From: Bacteroidales bacterium UBA4179
GTDB taxonomy: Bacteria; Bacteroidota; Bacteroidia; Bacteroidales; Dysgonomonadaceae
Reading direction: 5' to 3'
DNA: 57,713 bases
Assembly (NCBI GenBank): GCA_002381125.1
Contig: DFUT01000006.1
Coordinates: 1-57,713, forward strand
Below the pieces are notes generated by a model that saw only the letters and a list, made by a program, of their open reading frames with translations, did no database searches and was not told the DNA's origin. Of this stretch, positions 1 to 9,474 are shown piece after piece. Each line of letters opens with the position of its first letter. The first letter of the stretch is position 1. The translations under genes and the position numbers were made by a program.

Positions 1-292
1 TATATCATCTCTGATAAGGTATTGTTTTAAGAAAACAAGGTCCGCAAACCCCAGTGTCGATTAATAACGGTAAAGATGATGATAATTATGCCATATTGTC
101 ACTTATTTCACGGTATTTTTTGAAATATAAAAAAGTTGCTCCTGATATTTTTGTACAAATAGTATTATAAAAGTCTAAAACAAAAAGAATAACATTCAGA
201 TAGTCGACACAAGGATTTTTTTCGTATAATTGCAATTGCATAGTTTTTGTATCGAATTAATAGAAAAAGTATAATTATAAAAATTTAATGTT
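1..292. other. Left edge, no gene seen
   Basis: AT-rich stretch ahead of the first gene. I see no convincing reading frame on either strand, no tRNA and no clear hairpin terminator. The bases directly before 293 are very A/T-rich, as is usual for leaders in this phylum, so the promoter of the next gene probably lies here, but I could not place a clean TAnnTTTG element. Confidence 0.5.
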
Positions 293-1489
293 ATGATAAG
301 CAAAAAGGATATCCAACGATTCAAAAAAATCATTAGCAGTGTAGATAAACCGGTATTGTCTGTATACTGCAATGTTAATCCTGCTGATCCGGATAATTTT
401 GGAAGAGCATGGTATGGACGACTGAAAAATACATTAAAGTCGATGGACGAGCTTAAGGTAAAATTGAAAAAAGGCAAAACATTTTATGACGAATTGATCG
501 TTTTCATCGATCAGCTTATTGTAGGGGCTCGTACGTTGGCACTTTTTGCATGGGTTAACGATAAAAATGAATTGGAAGTCGAACATTTTGAATTACAGGT
601 AGAATTGCCCGTTGTAGATTTGGTAAGAGGGAGAGTTGAAACGCATTTCGGAAAACCGTATGTATTGCCAATTCTTTATGCTTTTGATGAATTTTACAGA
701 GTGGGGGTGGTACATGTTTATGGCAGCAAATGGAGGTTTTATGAAGTATTTTTAAATGAGATAAAAGAGGCCACTGAGACTTTTGCGGAAATAACGCCGG
801 ATGAATGGAACGAATTCAATGAATATGCACAAATTATTGAGTCGGGTGTGTTGGACGAAAGAACTTTCAGGGATAAATTAAAATTTAAGGATAAACAAAA
901 AGCCAAACTCCAAACATTATCCCATAAATTGTATATTAGATTGGCTCAGATGTTGGAAAAATCCATACACGACTTGGAGATCGATAGGCTCATATTAATG
1001 GGGAATGATTGGCAAGTCAAATTATTTGAAAACTATTTGAATCGACATATTCGTGAGTTAATTATTGGGTATGCACCTCGTCTTTCAAATATTGAAAATC
1101 CTTCGACAAAAGAAATTTTAGAACGAGTAACGCCTATATTAAGGAAAGCCGAAGAACGCGAAGAAATGCAATTGATCGCCGATGCACAAAGTCCAAAAGG
1201 TGTTTGTGGTTTGCAAAATGTGCTGGAAGATATTCAGATGGGTCGTCTTCAGGTGTTGATTTTGCCTTGGGATTTACATGCTAAGGTATATAAATGTAAA
1301 GACGAGATGATTTTCGCCAATCCTGAAGAAGCGCAGGAGCATGATTCATCCTATGAAGAAGTCGAGTTAAAAAAAGAAGTGTTTCAGTTGGTTGCCCAAT
1401 ATGCTACTCGAATAGAATTTGTCGATGGAGCAATGAAAGAAAAACTGTATAACGAATTACAAGGTATTGCCGGTATAGTGCGCTGGTAA
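293..1489 (+). CDS. Bacterial eRF1-like (baeRF family) protein
   Basis: A 398-residue soluble protein with the layout of bacterial homologues of archaeal/eukaryotic release factor 1. Residues 1-150 form an alpha/beta N-terminal region. Residues 205-262 look like the middle RNase H-like domain, with DRLILMGNDWQVKLF at 231-245. Residues 300-330 carry the domain-3 pattern of a glycine-rich turn followed by a helix and GRLQVLILP at 317-325. Family relatives are linked to ribosome rescue or peptidyl-tRNA handling (Vms1-like), but the bacterial members are poorly studied, so the role is inferred. No GGQ motif is seen. The start was chosen because the ATG at 288 is followed at once by a stop, leaving 293. 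It is followed by lgt with its own promoter, so it seems to be a single gene. Confidence 0.7.
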   Translation: MISKKDIQRFKKIISSVDKPVLSVYCNVNPADPDNFGRAWYGRLKNTLKSMDELKVKLKKGKTFYDELIVFIDQLIVGARTLALFAWVNDKNELEVEHFELQVELPVVDLVRGRVETHFGKPYVLPILYAFDEFYRVGVVHVYGSKWRFYEVFLNEIKEATETFAEITPDEWNEFNEYAQIIESGVLDERTFRDKLKFKDKQKAKLQTLSHKLYIRLAQMLEKSIHDLEIDRLILMGNDWQVKLFENYLNRHIRELIIGYAPRLSNIENPSTKEILERVTPILRKAEEREEMQLIADAQSPKGVCGLQNVLEDIQMGRLQVLILPWDLHAKVYKCKDEMIFANPEEAQEHDSSYEEVELKKEVFQLVAQYATRIEFVDGAMKEKLYNELQGIAGIVRW

Positions 1490-1553
1490 TTTGAGAAGTG
1501 TTTAAAATTGCAGGAGCGACTTGCATTAAAAGTAAATATCAAATAAATTTGGT

Positions 1554-1561
1554 TATCTTTG
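1554..1561 (+). promoter_or_regulatory. Promoter -7 element for lgt (TATCTTTG)
   Basis: TATCTTTG matches the Bacteroidetes consensus TAnnTTTG and lies 17 bases before the lgt ATG. No TTTG is present at the expected 19-21 base distance upstream, so the -33 half is weak or absent. Confidence 0.55.
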
Positions 1562-1578
1562 CCACAAATTAAACCTCA

Positions 1579-2496
1579 ATGAACACACTGTTATACGTAA
1601 CATGGAATGTGGATCCCACTCTTTTTACTGTTGTTGGTCGTGAGATTCGATGGTATGGCTTGTTTTGGGTCATTGGATTGATTGTTGCGGTATATATCGT
1701 GCAGCAAATTTTCAAACATGAAGACCTTCCCGAGCAATGGTTCGATTCATTGTTCATTTACACAATTATAGGCATAATTGTGGGAGCCAGGTTGGGGCAT
1801 TGTTTATTTTACGAACCGCAATATTATTTGTCGCATCCTGTTGAAATTTTGAAAATCTGGAAAGGCGGATTGGCCAGTCACGGAGGGGTTATTGGGATTA
1901 TTATTGCCGTGTGGCTATACTCAAAACGGGTGACCAAGTTGAGTATGCTGTGGACATTTGATCGATTAATGGTCCCCACCGGTTTCACGGCGGCCATGAT
2001 TCGGTTGGGCAATCTCATGAATCACGAAATTTATGGCGGTCCCACCGATCTTCCATGGGGGTTTCGGTTCATTACCAATACCTATGCCTGGATGAATGGA
2101 GCAGAGCCGGTTTATTCCAAACCTTCGCATCCTACCCAAATTTATGAAGCATTAATTTACCTTATTGTATTTGGGATATGCATGTATATGTATTGGAAAA
2201 CCGATGCCAAAGACAGAAAAGGTTTGATTACCGGTGTTGGACTTACAATAATTTTTGTTGCCAGATTTCTTATCGAATACATCAAAAATGTTCAGGTTGA
2301 TTTTGAAATTATGTTACGCGATCATACCGGTTTGATTCTTGGCCAATGGCTTAGCATTCCTTTTATTGTTTGGGGAATATGGTTGATTGTGTCTGCTCTT
2401 AAAAATAAGTCCGAACCGGCAAATACACCCAAAGCATCGGCTATAAATCAAAAGAAAAACAAAAGTAAAACGAAGCATACTAAAAAGAAAAACTAG
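1579..2496 (+). CDS. lgt: Prolipoprotein diacylglyceryl transferase
   Basis: Inner-membrane enzyme that transfers diacylglycerol from phosphatidylglycerol to the lipobox cysteine of prolipoproteins, the first step of lipoprotein maturation. The 305 residues hold about seven membrane segments. Family motifs are present: SHGG at 100-103 (essential His101), the Arg142/Asn145/Glu150 region (IRLGNLMNHEIYG), and HPTQIYE at 184-190. The last 25 residues are a lysine/asparagine-rich cytosolic tail that is longer than in enteric Lgt. Lipoprotein substrates occur in this window (ApbE, the SPOR protein, two glycosidases). The gene has its own promoter and a 67-base gap to the next gene. Assignment is secure. 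Confidence 0.96.
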   Translation: MNTLLYVTWNVDPTLFTVVGREIRWYGLFWVIGLIVAVYIVQQIFKHEDLPEQWFDSLFIYTIIGIIVGARLGHCLFYEPQYYLSHPVEILKIWKGGLASHGGVIGIIIAVWLYSKRVTKLSMLWTFDRLMVPTGFTAAMIRLGNLMNHEIYGGPTDLPWGFRFITNTYAWMNGAEPVYSKPSHPTQIYEALIYLIVFGICMYMYWKTDAKDRKGLITGVGLTIIFVARFLIEYIKNVQVDFEIMLRDHTGLILGQWLSIPFIVWGIWLIVSALKNKSEPANTPKASAINQKKNKSKTKHTKKKN

Positions 2497-2563
2497 TATT
2501 TTCGTTATATCGTTTTTTTGTCTTTCCAAAGATTTTTTGAATAAATATCAAGAGTGAAACATT

Positions 2564-3769
2564 ATGGAGTATAAAATCGTTGAAATCAAGGATCAGATAT
2601 ATTATGTGGGCGTGAATGATCGCACCAAACATCTTTTCGAAAATTTATGGCCTCTTCCCAAAGGAATTTCCTATAATTCGTATCTTATCGATGACGATAA
2701 AGTAGCTCTTATCGATACAGTAGAGATTTGTTATTCGGAAGTATATTTTCGTAAAATCAAATCGGTGTTGGGAGATAAGCCCATCGATTATTTGGTGGTA
2801 AACCATATGGAGCCCGATCACTCCGGATCCATTAGGTGGTTGATCAGGCAATATCCGGAGATCACCATTATCGGCAATAGCCGTACAATGGACATGTTGA
2901 AGGGATATTACGGAATTACGGAGAATGTTCTGGCGATAAAAGACAAAGATGAGCTTAACTTGGGAAAAAATACCCTGAGGTTTTATCTTACACCGATGAT
3001 TCATTGGCCTGAAACCATGATGACCTATGTGCCGGAGTCAAAAACACTTTTTTCGGGTGATGCTTTTGGAACATACGGTTCACTTGATGGTGGCGTTGTG
3101 GATTCGCAACTCAATCCGGATGGGTATTTCGACGAAATGATTCGTTATTATTCCAATATTGTGGGCAAATACGGTTCACCTGTACAGGCAGCATTGGCAA
3201 AGCTATCGGAAATCAATATCGATGTTGTTTGTTCTACACACGGCCCTGTATGGACGGAAAAAGAGAATATCGATAAAGTCATCGCTTTATATGACAAACT
3301 CAGTAAATATGAAGCCGATAAGGGGTTGGTAATTGCCTATGGCAGTATGTATGGCAATACAGAACAGCTTGCCGAAATTATTGCTGCTTCGGCAGCCGAA
3401 AACGGTATAAAAAACATTGTCATGCACCATGTTTCTAAAAGTCATCAATCGGATATACTTCGCGATGTGTTTAAGTATAAGGGATTGATTATCGGATCGC
3501 CAACGTACAATAATCAACTTTATCCCGGCATAGAAAGTTTGATTTCCGCATTGCGGAATCGCAACATCAAAGATCGGTTGTTCGGCTATTTTGGCGGATT
3601 CAGTTGGGCCGATGCCTCGTTGAGGCATCTTAAGGAATTTGCCGAGGAGATGCGTTTTGATATAGTTTGTGACCCCGTTTCCATGAAACATTCATTAACC
3701 GCCGATGTGGCAGAAAATGCAAGGAAATTGGGACAAATCATGGCCGAAAAATTGAATTGCCGAAAATAA
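2564..3769 (+). CDS. Flavodiiron protein (FprA / rubredoxin:oxygen oxidoreductase type)
   Basis: A 401-residue A-type flavoprotein that reduces O2 to water (or NO to N2O) in the cytoplasm of anaerobes. Residues 1-250 are a metallo-beta-lactamase-like di-iron domain with the ligand set H81-x-E83-x-D85-H86, H147, D166 and H226, all present. Residues 254-401 are a flavodoxin domain with the FMN phosphate loop YGSMYGNTE at 259-267. There is no C-terminal rubredoxin domain, so a separate rubredoxin should donate electrons. The role in oxygen defence is known for the family; preference for O2 or NO cannot be told from sequence. nagB follows after 61 bases. Confidence 0.93.
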   Translation: MEYKIVEIKDQIYYVGVNDRTKHLFENLWPLPKGISYNSYLIDDDKVALIDTVEICYSEVYFRKIKSVLGDKPIDYLVVNHMEPDHSGSIRWLIRQYPEITIIGNSRTMDMLKGYYGITENVLAIKDKDELNLGKNTLRFYLTPMIHWPETMMTYVPESKTLFSGDAFGTYGSLDGGVVDSQLNPDGYFDEMIRYYSNIVGKYGSPVQAALAKLSEINIDVVCSTHGPVWTEKENIDKVIALYDKLSKYEADKGLVIAYGSMYGNTEQLAEIIAASAAENGIKNIVMHHVSKSHQSDILRDVFKYKGLIIGSPTYNNQLYPGIESLISALRNRNIKDRLFGYFGGFSWADASLRHLKEFAEEMRFDIVCDPVSMKHSLTADVAENARKLGQIMAEKLNCRK

Positions 3770-3830
3770 AAGGTTACCTCCTAGGAGAGAGACTTATAAA
3801 ATTAACAATTTATCTAAACAAAATAAAATT

Positions 3831-4643
3831 ATGAGACTCATTATTCAACCTGATTCCGAACAATTGGCTCAGTGGGCAGCCAATTATATTGCATCCAAAA
3901 TCATTAAAGCAAATCCAACTCCCGAAAAGCCGTTTAAATTGGGTTTGCCTACCGGATCATCACCATTGGGAACATACAATGCATTGATCAAATTGTACCA
4001 AAACGGGGTAATTTCGTTTGAAAACGTTATCACCTTCAATATGGATGAATATGTGGGTTTGCCGAAAGATCATCCGGAAAGTTACCATTCTTTTATGTGG
4101 AACAACTTTTTTAATCATATCGATGTAAAACCTGAAAACGTTCATATTCTCAATGGAAATGCCGATGATTTGGAAGTCGAATGTCAAGCATACGAGGATA
4201 CAATCAAACGTGTAGGAGGTATCGATTTGTTTTTAGGTGGAATCGGTACTGATGGTCATATTGCTTTCAATGAACCGGGATCTTCACTCAATTCCCGTAC
4301 TCGTGCAATACGATTGACAACCGAAACCATTATTGCCAACTCACGCTTTTTCGATAACGATGTGAATAAAGTTCCTAAACTTGCTCTTACCGTTGGCGTA
4401 GGCACTATCATGGATGCAAAAGAAGTATTGATTCTTGTTAATGGATATCATAAGGCACGAGCTTTGCGTCATGCTGTAGAAGAAGCTGTTACGCAGATGT
4501 GGACAATCAGTGCTTTACAACTGCATCCCAATGGCATTATTGTTTGTGATGAAGCTGCATGTTCCGAATTGAAAGTAGGGACGTATAACTATTTTCTCGA
4601 TATTGAACAAGATAATCTCGATCCCCAATCTGTATTACGTTAA
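3831..4643 (+). CDS. nagB: Glucosamine-6-phosphate deaminase
   Basis: Converts glucosamine-6-phosphate to fructose-6-phosphate and ammonium, linking amino-sugar catabolism to glycolysis. The 270 residues match the usual hexameric NagB length. The E. coli catalytic set is conserved at the same numbers: Asp72 (FNMDEY), Asp141 and His143 (GTDGHIAFNEPGSS) and Glu148. The phosphate-binding loop TGSSPLGTY lies at 41-49. No nagA is next to it. The next gene is convergent, 60 bases away. Confidence 0.95.
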   Translation: MRLIIQPDSEQLAQWAANYIASKIIKANPTPEKPFKLGLPTGSSPLGTYNALIKLYQNGVISFENVITFNMDEYVGLPKDHPESYHSFMWNNFFNHIDVKPENVHILNGNADDLEVECQAYEDTIKRVGGIDLFLGGIGTDGHIAFNEPGSSLNSRTRAIRLTTETIIANSRFFDNDVNKVPKLALTVGVGTIMDAKEVLILVNGYHKARALRHAVEEAVTQMWTISALQLHPNGIIVCDEAACSELKVGTYNYFLDIEQDNLDPQSVLR

Positions 4644-4703
4644 AATCGCAAGTAAACAAGTAAAGGGGTAGAGGAATATATTTACTTTGATAAGTATTTT
4701 TTA

Positions 4704-6539
4704 CTATTGGAAATTAATTTGCATGTTGCATAATTTCCAATAGTAACCATTTCGGTTATATAATTCGTCGTGGTTTCCTTTTTCTACGATTGTGCCTTGA
4801 TGTATAACATAAATTTCATCTGCATTTCTAATGGTCGACAATCGATGAGCAATCATGATTGTTGTTCTATCTTTCATTATATTTTCAAGGGCATTTTGAA
4901 CAAGTTTTTCCGAAACGGAATCTAAAGCGGATGTAGCCTCATCGAAAATAAAAATTTGAGGATTTTTTAAAACGGCGCGTGCAATGCAGACGCGTTGGCG
5001 TTGACCACCGGATAATTTTTCGCCTCTTTCTCCTACCACCGTATCATACCCATTTGGTGTAGCCATAATAAAATTGTGGGCATTTGCAATTTTTGCCGCT
5101 TTTACAACTTCTTCTCGTGTGGCATGTTCAACACCGAATGCTATATTGTTGAAAAAAGTATCATTAAACAGAATGGCTTCTTGAGTTACAATTCCTATCA
5201 ATGAGCGTAAATCGTTCAGCGATACATCTTTGATATTTGTACCGTCGATTAATATTTCTCCTTTTTGAACATCGTAAAAACGCAGTAAGAGATCGACCAA
5301 CGTGGATTTTCCTGAACCGGATTCTCCTACCAAGGCTATTGTTTTTCCTTTTTGTATTCTTAGATTAATTCCTTTTATTACCCAATCGCCGTTATATTTA
5401 AACCATACGTTATTATATTCAATTTGTTTTTCAAATGTTAGTTTTTCGGGATTTTCTTTTTCTACAATCGTATTTTCTGCCGTCAAAATTTCATCGATCC
5501 TTTCCATCGATGCCAATCCCCGTTGAATTGTATAAGCCGATTTTGAAAATTCTTTTGCCGGACTTATAATGTTGAAAAATATGGTGATATAAAACATGAA
5601 AGTAGGCGCATCGATGACTCCTCTTCCTTGTAAAATCAATGTTCCTCCAAAACATAAAACAATCACAATTGTCAATGTTCCGAGAAATTCACCTAATGGA
5701 GAAGCCAACTCCTGCCTTCGAATAATACGAGCTGTTATTTTGCGAAGTTTTTTATTTCCATCGCGAAATCGTTGTGAAATTTTGCCTTCCGCATTAAAAG
5801 CTTTTATTATTTTCAATCCGCTTAGGGTCTCTTCTACTTGAGACATTAATTCCCCCCATTTATTTTGTGCATCGAGGGATTTTTGCTTTAATTTTCTTCC
5901 TACAGTCCCCATAGCATAACTCGTCACCGGAAGCAGAATAAACACAAAGAGGGTCAGTTCCCAACTTATTATCAGCATCGTCGTAAGGTAGGTAACGATT
6001 AAAATGGGATTTTTTAATATAAGCACCAGTGAGCTTAAAACCGATCGTTCTACTTCATCGACATCGCCCGACATACGCGCCAAAATATCACCTTTTCTTT
6101 CTTCCGAAAAAAAACCGATAGGCAATGCCAATATTTTATCGTTTATTTGATTGCGAATATCCCTTACAATACCTGTTCGGATAGGAACAAGGAAGTAGGA
6201 CCCAAAATAAGCAGTACCGGTTTTAAAAATCGTTATGATCATGAGCCAGATTGCCAGTCCCAATAAAGTAGTGCTTGCCCCATAATTTTCGACTAAATGG
6301 GTAATATACCAATAGCCGTTGTTTTGAATAATTTTTGTGAAAGACATATCCGGGCTGTTCCAAGGAATAAAATAGTAGCTTTTGCTGCTGATTCTAAAAA
6401 GAATTTGCAAAATAGGAATAATGGTGACAAATGAAAAAATACTAAAGATGGCGGTTAGTGCATTAAATATAAATATAAGAGCCCCATATTTTTTATATGG
6501 AGGTAAAAATCGCTTTAATATGGTGAAAACCCCTTTCAT
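4704..6539 (-). CDS. ABC exporter, fused permease and ATPase (MsbA-like)
   Basis: A 611-residue half-transporter. Residues 15-345 carry six membrane helices of the type I exporter fold; residues 370-611 form the ATPase. Walker A is GESGSGKST at 405-413, the signature LSGGQ at 509-513, Walker B IFIFDE at 529-534. It should act as a homodimer exporting a lipid or peptide. The upstream neighbour on the same strand is an LpxL-type acyltransferase, which favours lipid A or another lipid as cargo (MsbA role), but this is inferred from context; drug or peptide export cannot be excluded. The neighbour gap is 139 bases, so co-transcription is possible. Confidence 0.88.
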   Translation of the reverse strand: MKGVFTILKRFLPPYKKYGALIFIFNALTAIFSIFSFVTIIPILQILFRISSKSYYFIPWNSPDMSFTKIIQNNGYWYITHLVENYGASTTLLGLAIWLMIITIFKTGTAYFGSYFLVPIRTGIVRDIRNQINDKILALPIGFFSEERKGDILARMSGDVDEVERSVLSSLVLILKNPILIVTYLTTMLIISWELTLFVFILLPVTSYAMGTVGRKLKQKSLDAQNKWGELMSQVEETLSGLKIIKAFNAEGKISQRFRDGNKKLRKITARIIRRQELASPLGEFLGTLTIVIVLCFGGTLILQGRGVIDAPTFMFYITIFFNIISPAKEFSKSAYTIQRGLASMERIDEILTAENTIVEKENPEKLTFEKQIEYNNVWFKYNGDWVIKGINLRIQKGKTIALVGESGSGKSTLVDLLLRFYDVQKGEILIDGTNIKDVSLNDLRSLIGIVTQEAILFNDTFFNNIAFGVEHATREEVVKAAKIANAHNFIMATPNGYDTVVGERGEKLSGGQRQRVCIARAVLKNPQIFIFDEATSALDSVSEKLVQNALENIMKDRTTIMIAHRLSTIRNADEIYVIHQGTIVEKGNHDELYNRNGYYWKLCNMQINFQ

Positions 6540-6678
6540 TTTAAATTTTCTTTCTAGTATTTTTTAGATGCTACGATTATTTTTATTTTCATACTTTCTT
6601 TAACAAGGATGATGCAACGATATGCACATCTTTAGTTGGTTTGTGAAATTATTTCAAGATACAAAATATTGACGATAA

Positions 6679-7551
6679 TTATTCGTATTCGATTATTTTT
6701 TTCCAACGTTTGTGTGACCAGAGATAATTTCCCGGTTGTTTTTTAACAGCTTCTTCGAGGGCGGAGGCGAAACGTTGGGTTATAATTCCTTCCTTTACTT
6801 TTTCGGTTCCATCGTAAATGAGACGAAAAGTGTGCTCATAATTATATTTTTTCGTACATATTGTTTCTGTAAAAAAGACCGGCATATTGAATTTAGTGGC
6901 AAAAAACTCGATCCCTCGATAAAAAGGAGTTTTTATATTCATAAAATCCACCCAATGGATTCCTTTGTCGGAAGAAGGAGATTGATCGGCAACCATCATA
7001 AATACCGATGGTTGTTGTTCTTTTGCAGCTTTTAAAAAATAGCGTGCGGTTGATTTTTTTTCAACGTAAATAACATTTGGCGCACACCGATTATTTCTCA
7101 ACCAACCATCGATATGTTTATTGGCCAATTGTCGGTAAACCATATAAACCGGCGCGTTTACCATTTCCGATAAAATCATTGGCCAAACCCAATTGTTATG
7201 ATGACCAAAAGCCAAAATGACGCTTTTACCTTCACGTAAATATTTGTTTATTTCATCTACATTGGAGAATCGATTAAGAGAAGCCAAAGTTGAACCACTT
7301 ATGTGGGCGGTTTTGGCCATCTCTAAAAAATTTCTGACAAAGTAGTGATAAAATTGTTTTTCCAATTTTTTATAATAAGCATCGGACTGTTTTGGAAAAG
7401 CAAGTTCCAGGTTTTTTCTGACCACTTTTTTCCTATATTTAAGAATATAACGCGTCAAGAAATAAGCACTGTATTCCCATATTCCAAGCAAAGGGAAAGG
7501 CGTTATACCTATTAAGACGAAAAAAAATCGGGCTATGAGGTTGAGAAACAT
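6679..7551 (-). CDS. LpxL/HtrB-type lysophospholipid acyltransferase
   Basis: A 290-residue membrane-anchored acyltransferase of the lipid A late-acylation family. A hydrophobic N-terminal segment spans residues 1-30. The motif normally written H-x4-(D/E) appears as GHHNNWVW at 116-123: His117 is present but the position expected to hold the acid is Val122. Later conserved blocks are present: a Tyr-Arg pair at about 140 (VYMVYRQ), an ADQSP block near 193-197 and a region around FFTET. The ABC exporter follows on the same strand. Either the enzyme uses another residue or this paralogue is altered in activity; I cannot tell which acyl group it moves. Confidence 0.85.
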   Translation of the reverse strand: MFLNLIARFFFVLIGITPFPLLGIWEYSAYFLTRYILKYRKKVVRKNLELAFPKQSDAYYKKLEKQFYHYFVRNFLEMAKTAHISGSTLASLNRFSNVDEINKYLREGKSVILAFGHHNNWVWPMILSEMVNAPVYMVYRQLANKHIDGWLRNNRCAPNVIYVEKKSTARYFLKAAKEQQPSVFMMVADQSPSSDKGIHWVDFMNIKTPFYRGIEFFATKFNMPVFFTETICTKKYNYEHTFRLIYDGTEKVKEGIITQRFASALEEAVKKQPGNYLWSHKRWKKIIEYE

Positions 7552-7663
7552 ACTAAACTTTTAATGTGTCGATAAATATAATTAGAGAGGGGTCCTTATC
7601 CCAGCCAAAAAATGTAGAATTTTGCCAAGAAATTCTTCACGAATTGTTGGGAATACTTATATG

Positions 7664-9200
7664 TTAATTTTTTTCTGTTAAAGCCGCTTTATTGATTTTG
7701 CCTGTTCCCGTTTTAGGAAGTTCGTCCAAATATTCGATTTGTCTTGGCAGTTTAAATTTCGCCAAAGTTGTCTCTAAGATATTCCATGATGTAACGAGTC
7801 GGCAACACAATCCCTTCTTTTAAAACGATGAAGCATTTGACCACTTCGCCGCGAAGTTTGTCGGGAATTCCTATAGCTGCAGCTTCTTTGACACAGGGAT
7901 GTTTCAATAAAACTTCTTCTATTTCCGCTGCCCATACCAGTTCGCCTCCAACCTTGATGGTATCTTTCGATTTTCCGATAATGTACAAATTGCCTTGTTC
8001 GTCGAAGCGGCCAAGATCTCCCGTATAAAACCATCCATTTTTGAATACTTCATTGTTTAAATCGGGTTCATCATAATAACCGCAAAATACGGATTTGCCT
8101 TTTGCAACAATTTCGCCTACTTTGCCTGTGGCAACTTCATCGTCATGGGCATCGAAAATTTTTAATTCCACGTTGTGTGGCACAGGTTTACCTACTGATT
8201 GAATATTCCCGGGAGAACTTGCTGAAATTGGAGGAACCACTTCCGTCATCCCCCATCCGTTTATCACAACGGCATTAGGGAACAGCTTTGCAAAGCGCAT
8301 CAACAAATCCGGTGAAGAAGGGGCTCCGAAAACATCGGCCCATCGCAGCGATTCCAACTTATACTTGCTCACATCTTTCAAATATAAGACGGCATAAAAC
8401 ATGGGGGGAACCATCCAAATGCCTGTCACGCCCCATTTGTCGATCAATCGGATAAGATTAAGAGGTGAAAAGCGGGGCATGATTACAGTGCTCATCCCAT
8501 ACTTAATGGCTCCCATTACAAATAATATTCCGCCGGAATGGGAGAGTGGAATCGCTGAAATGGTTCGTTCCGTTTCGTCAATTTTTAAAATATTTTGCAA
8601 CCCCTTATACGAGCAAAAATACTTTAATTGTTCTGCTCCTAAATGAATATGTTCGTAGTTCCAAACAGCGCCTTTCGGCATGCCTGAGCTGCCGGAAGTA
8701 TAAAAAATGCTCGAAGGCATATTGGTTTTAATACCTTGGTCTTCCAAATGGTTTCTCGAATTTTGGGTCAGTTTCCAAAACGAAATATATTTGGGGTTGT
8801 CTTCAATCGTAATGACTTCCCGCAGTGTCGGGATATTTTCTTTTAGTTTCAGTAGGTTGAATTTTATATTTGTAGTAGTGATAATGCCTTTTAATTTGCA
8901 ATGGTTGCCAATCGAAATCAATTCATTTCCCGTTAGGAAAAAATCGATAGGAACTGCCATGCATCCCAAGGAATAAATACCCAAATAAGCATATACATAT
9001 TCGATGCAATTGGGTAAATAAATGGCAATCTTGTCTCCTTTTTTAAAGCCCATATCTATAAGGCTATTGGCTAATCTGAAGACCTCTTCTTTCAATGTCG
9101 AAAAATCGTAGATTTTATCTCCTTCTATAAATGCCGGAGCATTGCCGAATTTTTCTGCGGCTTCAATGATTAGTTGTCTTACATCTTTTCTTTTTTCCAT
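7664..9200 (-). CDS. AMP-forming acyl-CoA synthetase, frameshifted near its 3' end
   Basis: Activates a carboxylic acid through an acyl-adenylate and passes it to CoA or another thiol. Counting from the ATG at 9200 (MEKRKDV), the ATP loop YTSGSSGMPKG is at 167-177, followed by NGWGMTE, YTGDLG and the hinge block GKSKDTIKVGGE. The main frame stops at 7752 after RDNFGEI. The missing tail continues one base out of frame: LAKFKLPRQIEY, then PKTGTGKINKAAL, ending at a stop at 7664. Removing one base from the run AAA at 7764-7766 restores RDNLAKFKLP. The shifted tail holds the lysine needed for adenylation, so without it the protein should be impaired. The longer start at 9233 adds 11 unlike residues and was not chosen. 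Substrate unknown. Confidence 0.85.
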
Positions 9201-9474
9201 AACAATGATATGATAATTAAGTATGATATCCATTCAATGGGTTTTTATTGCACATTAACGCACGACTTGCAATAAAAATCCGGTTACAAATGGGTTGGAT
9301 TATTAAAAAAATGGGATTTTGATTTTCCAATGCTGCGCAAAAGTAAGAAAAATTTAATTCAAATGAGGGTTTTTTGAGAAATAAAATACCGAAATGAATA
9401 AAAGTTATTTTGTCTTCAGAAGAATTTCGCATATCTTTACACACTCAGTAGAGGATTTTTTTAATATTTTTCCC

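Noticed and set aside
3778..3787. Palindrome CTCCTAGGAG between the flavodiiron gene and nagB
   Set aside because: Too short for a terminator and without a T run; expected by chance at this length.
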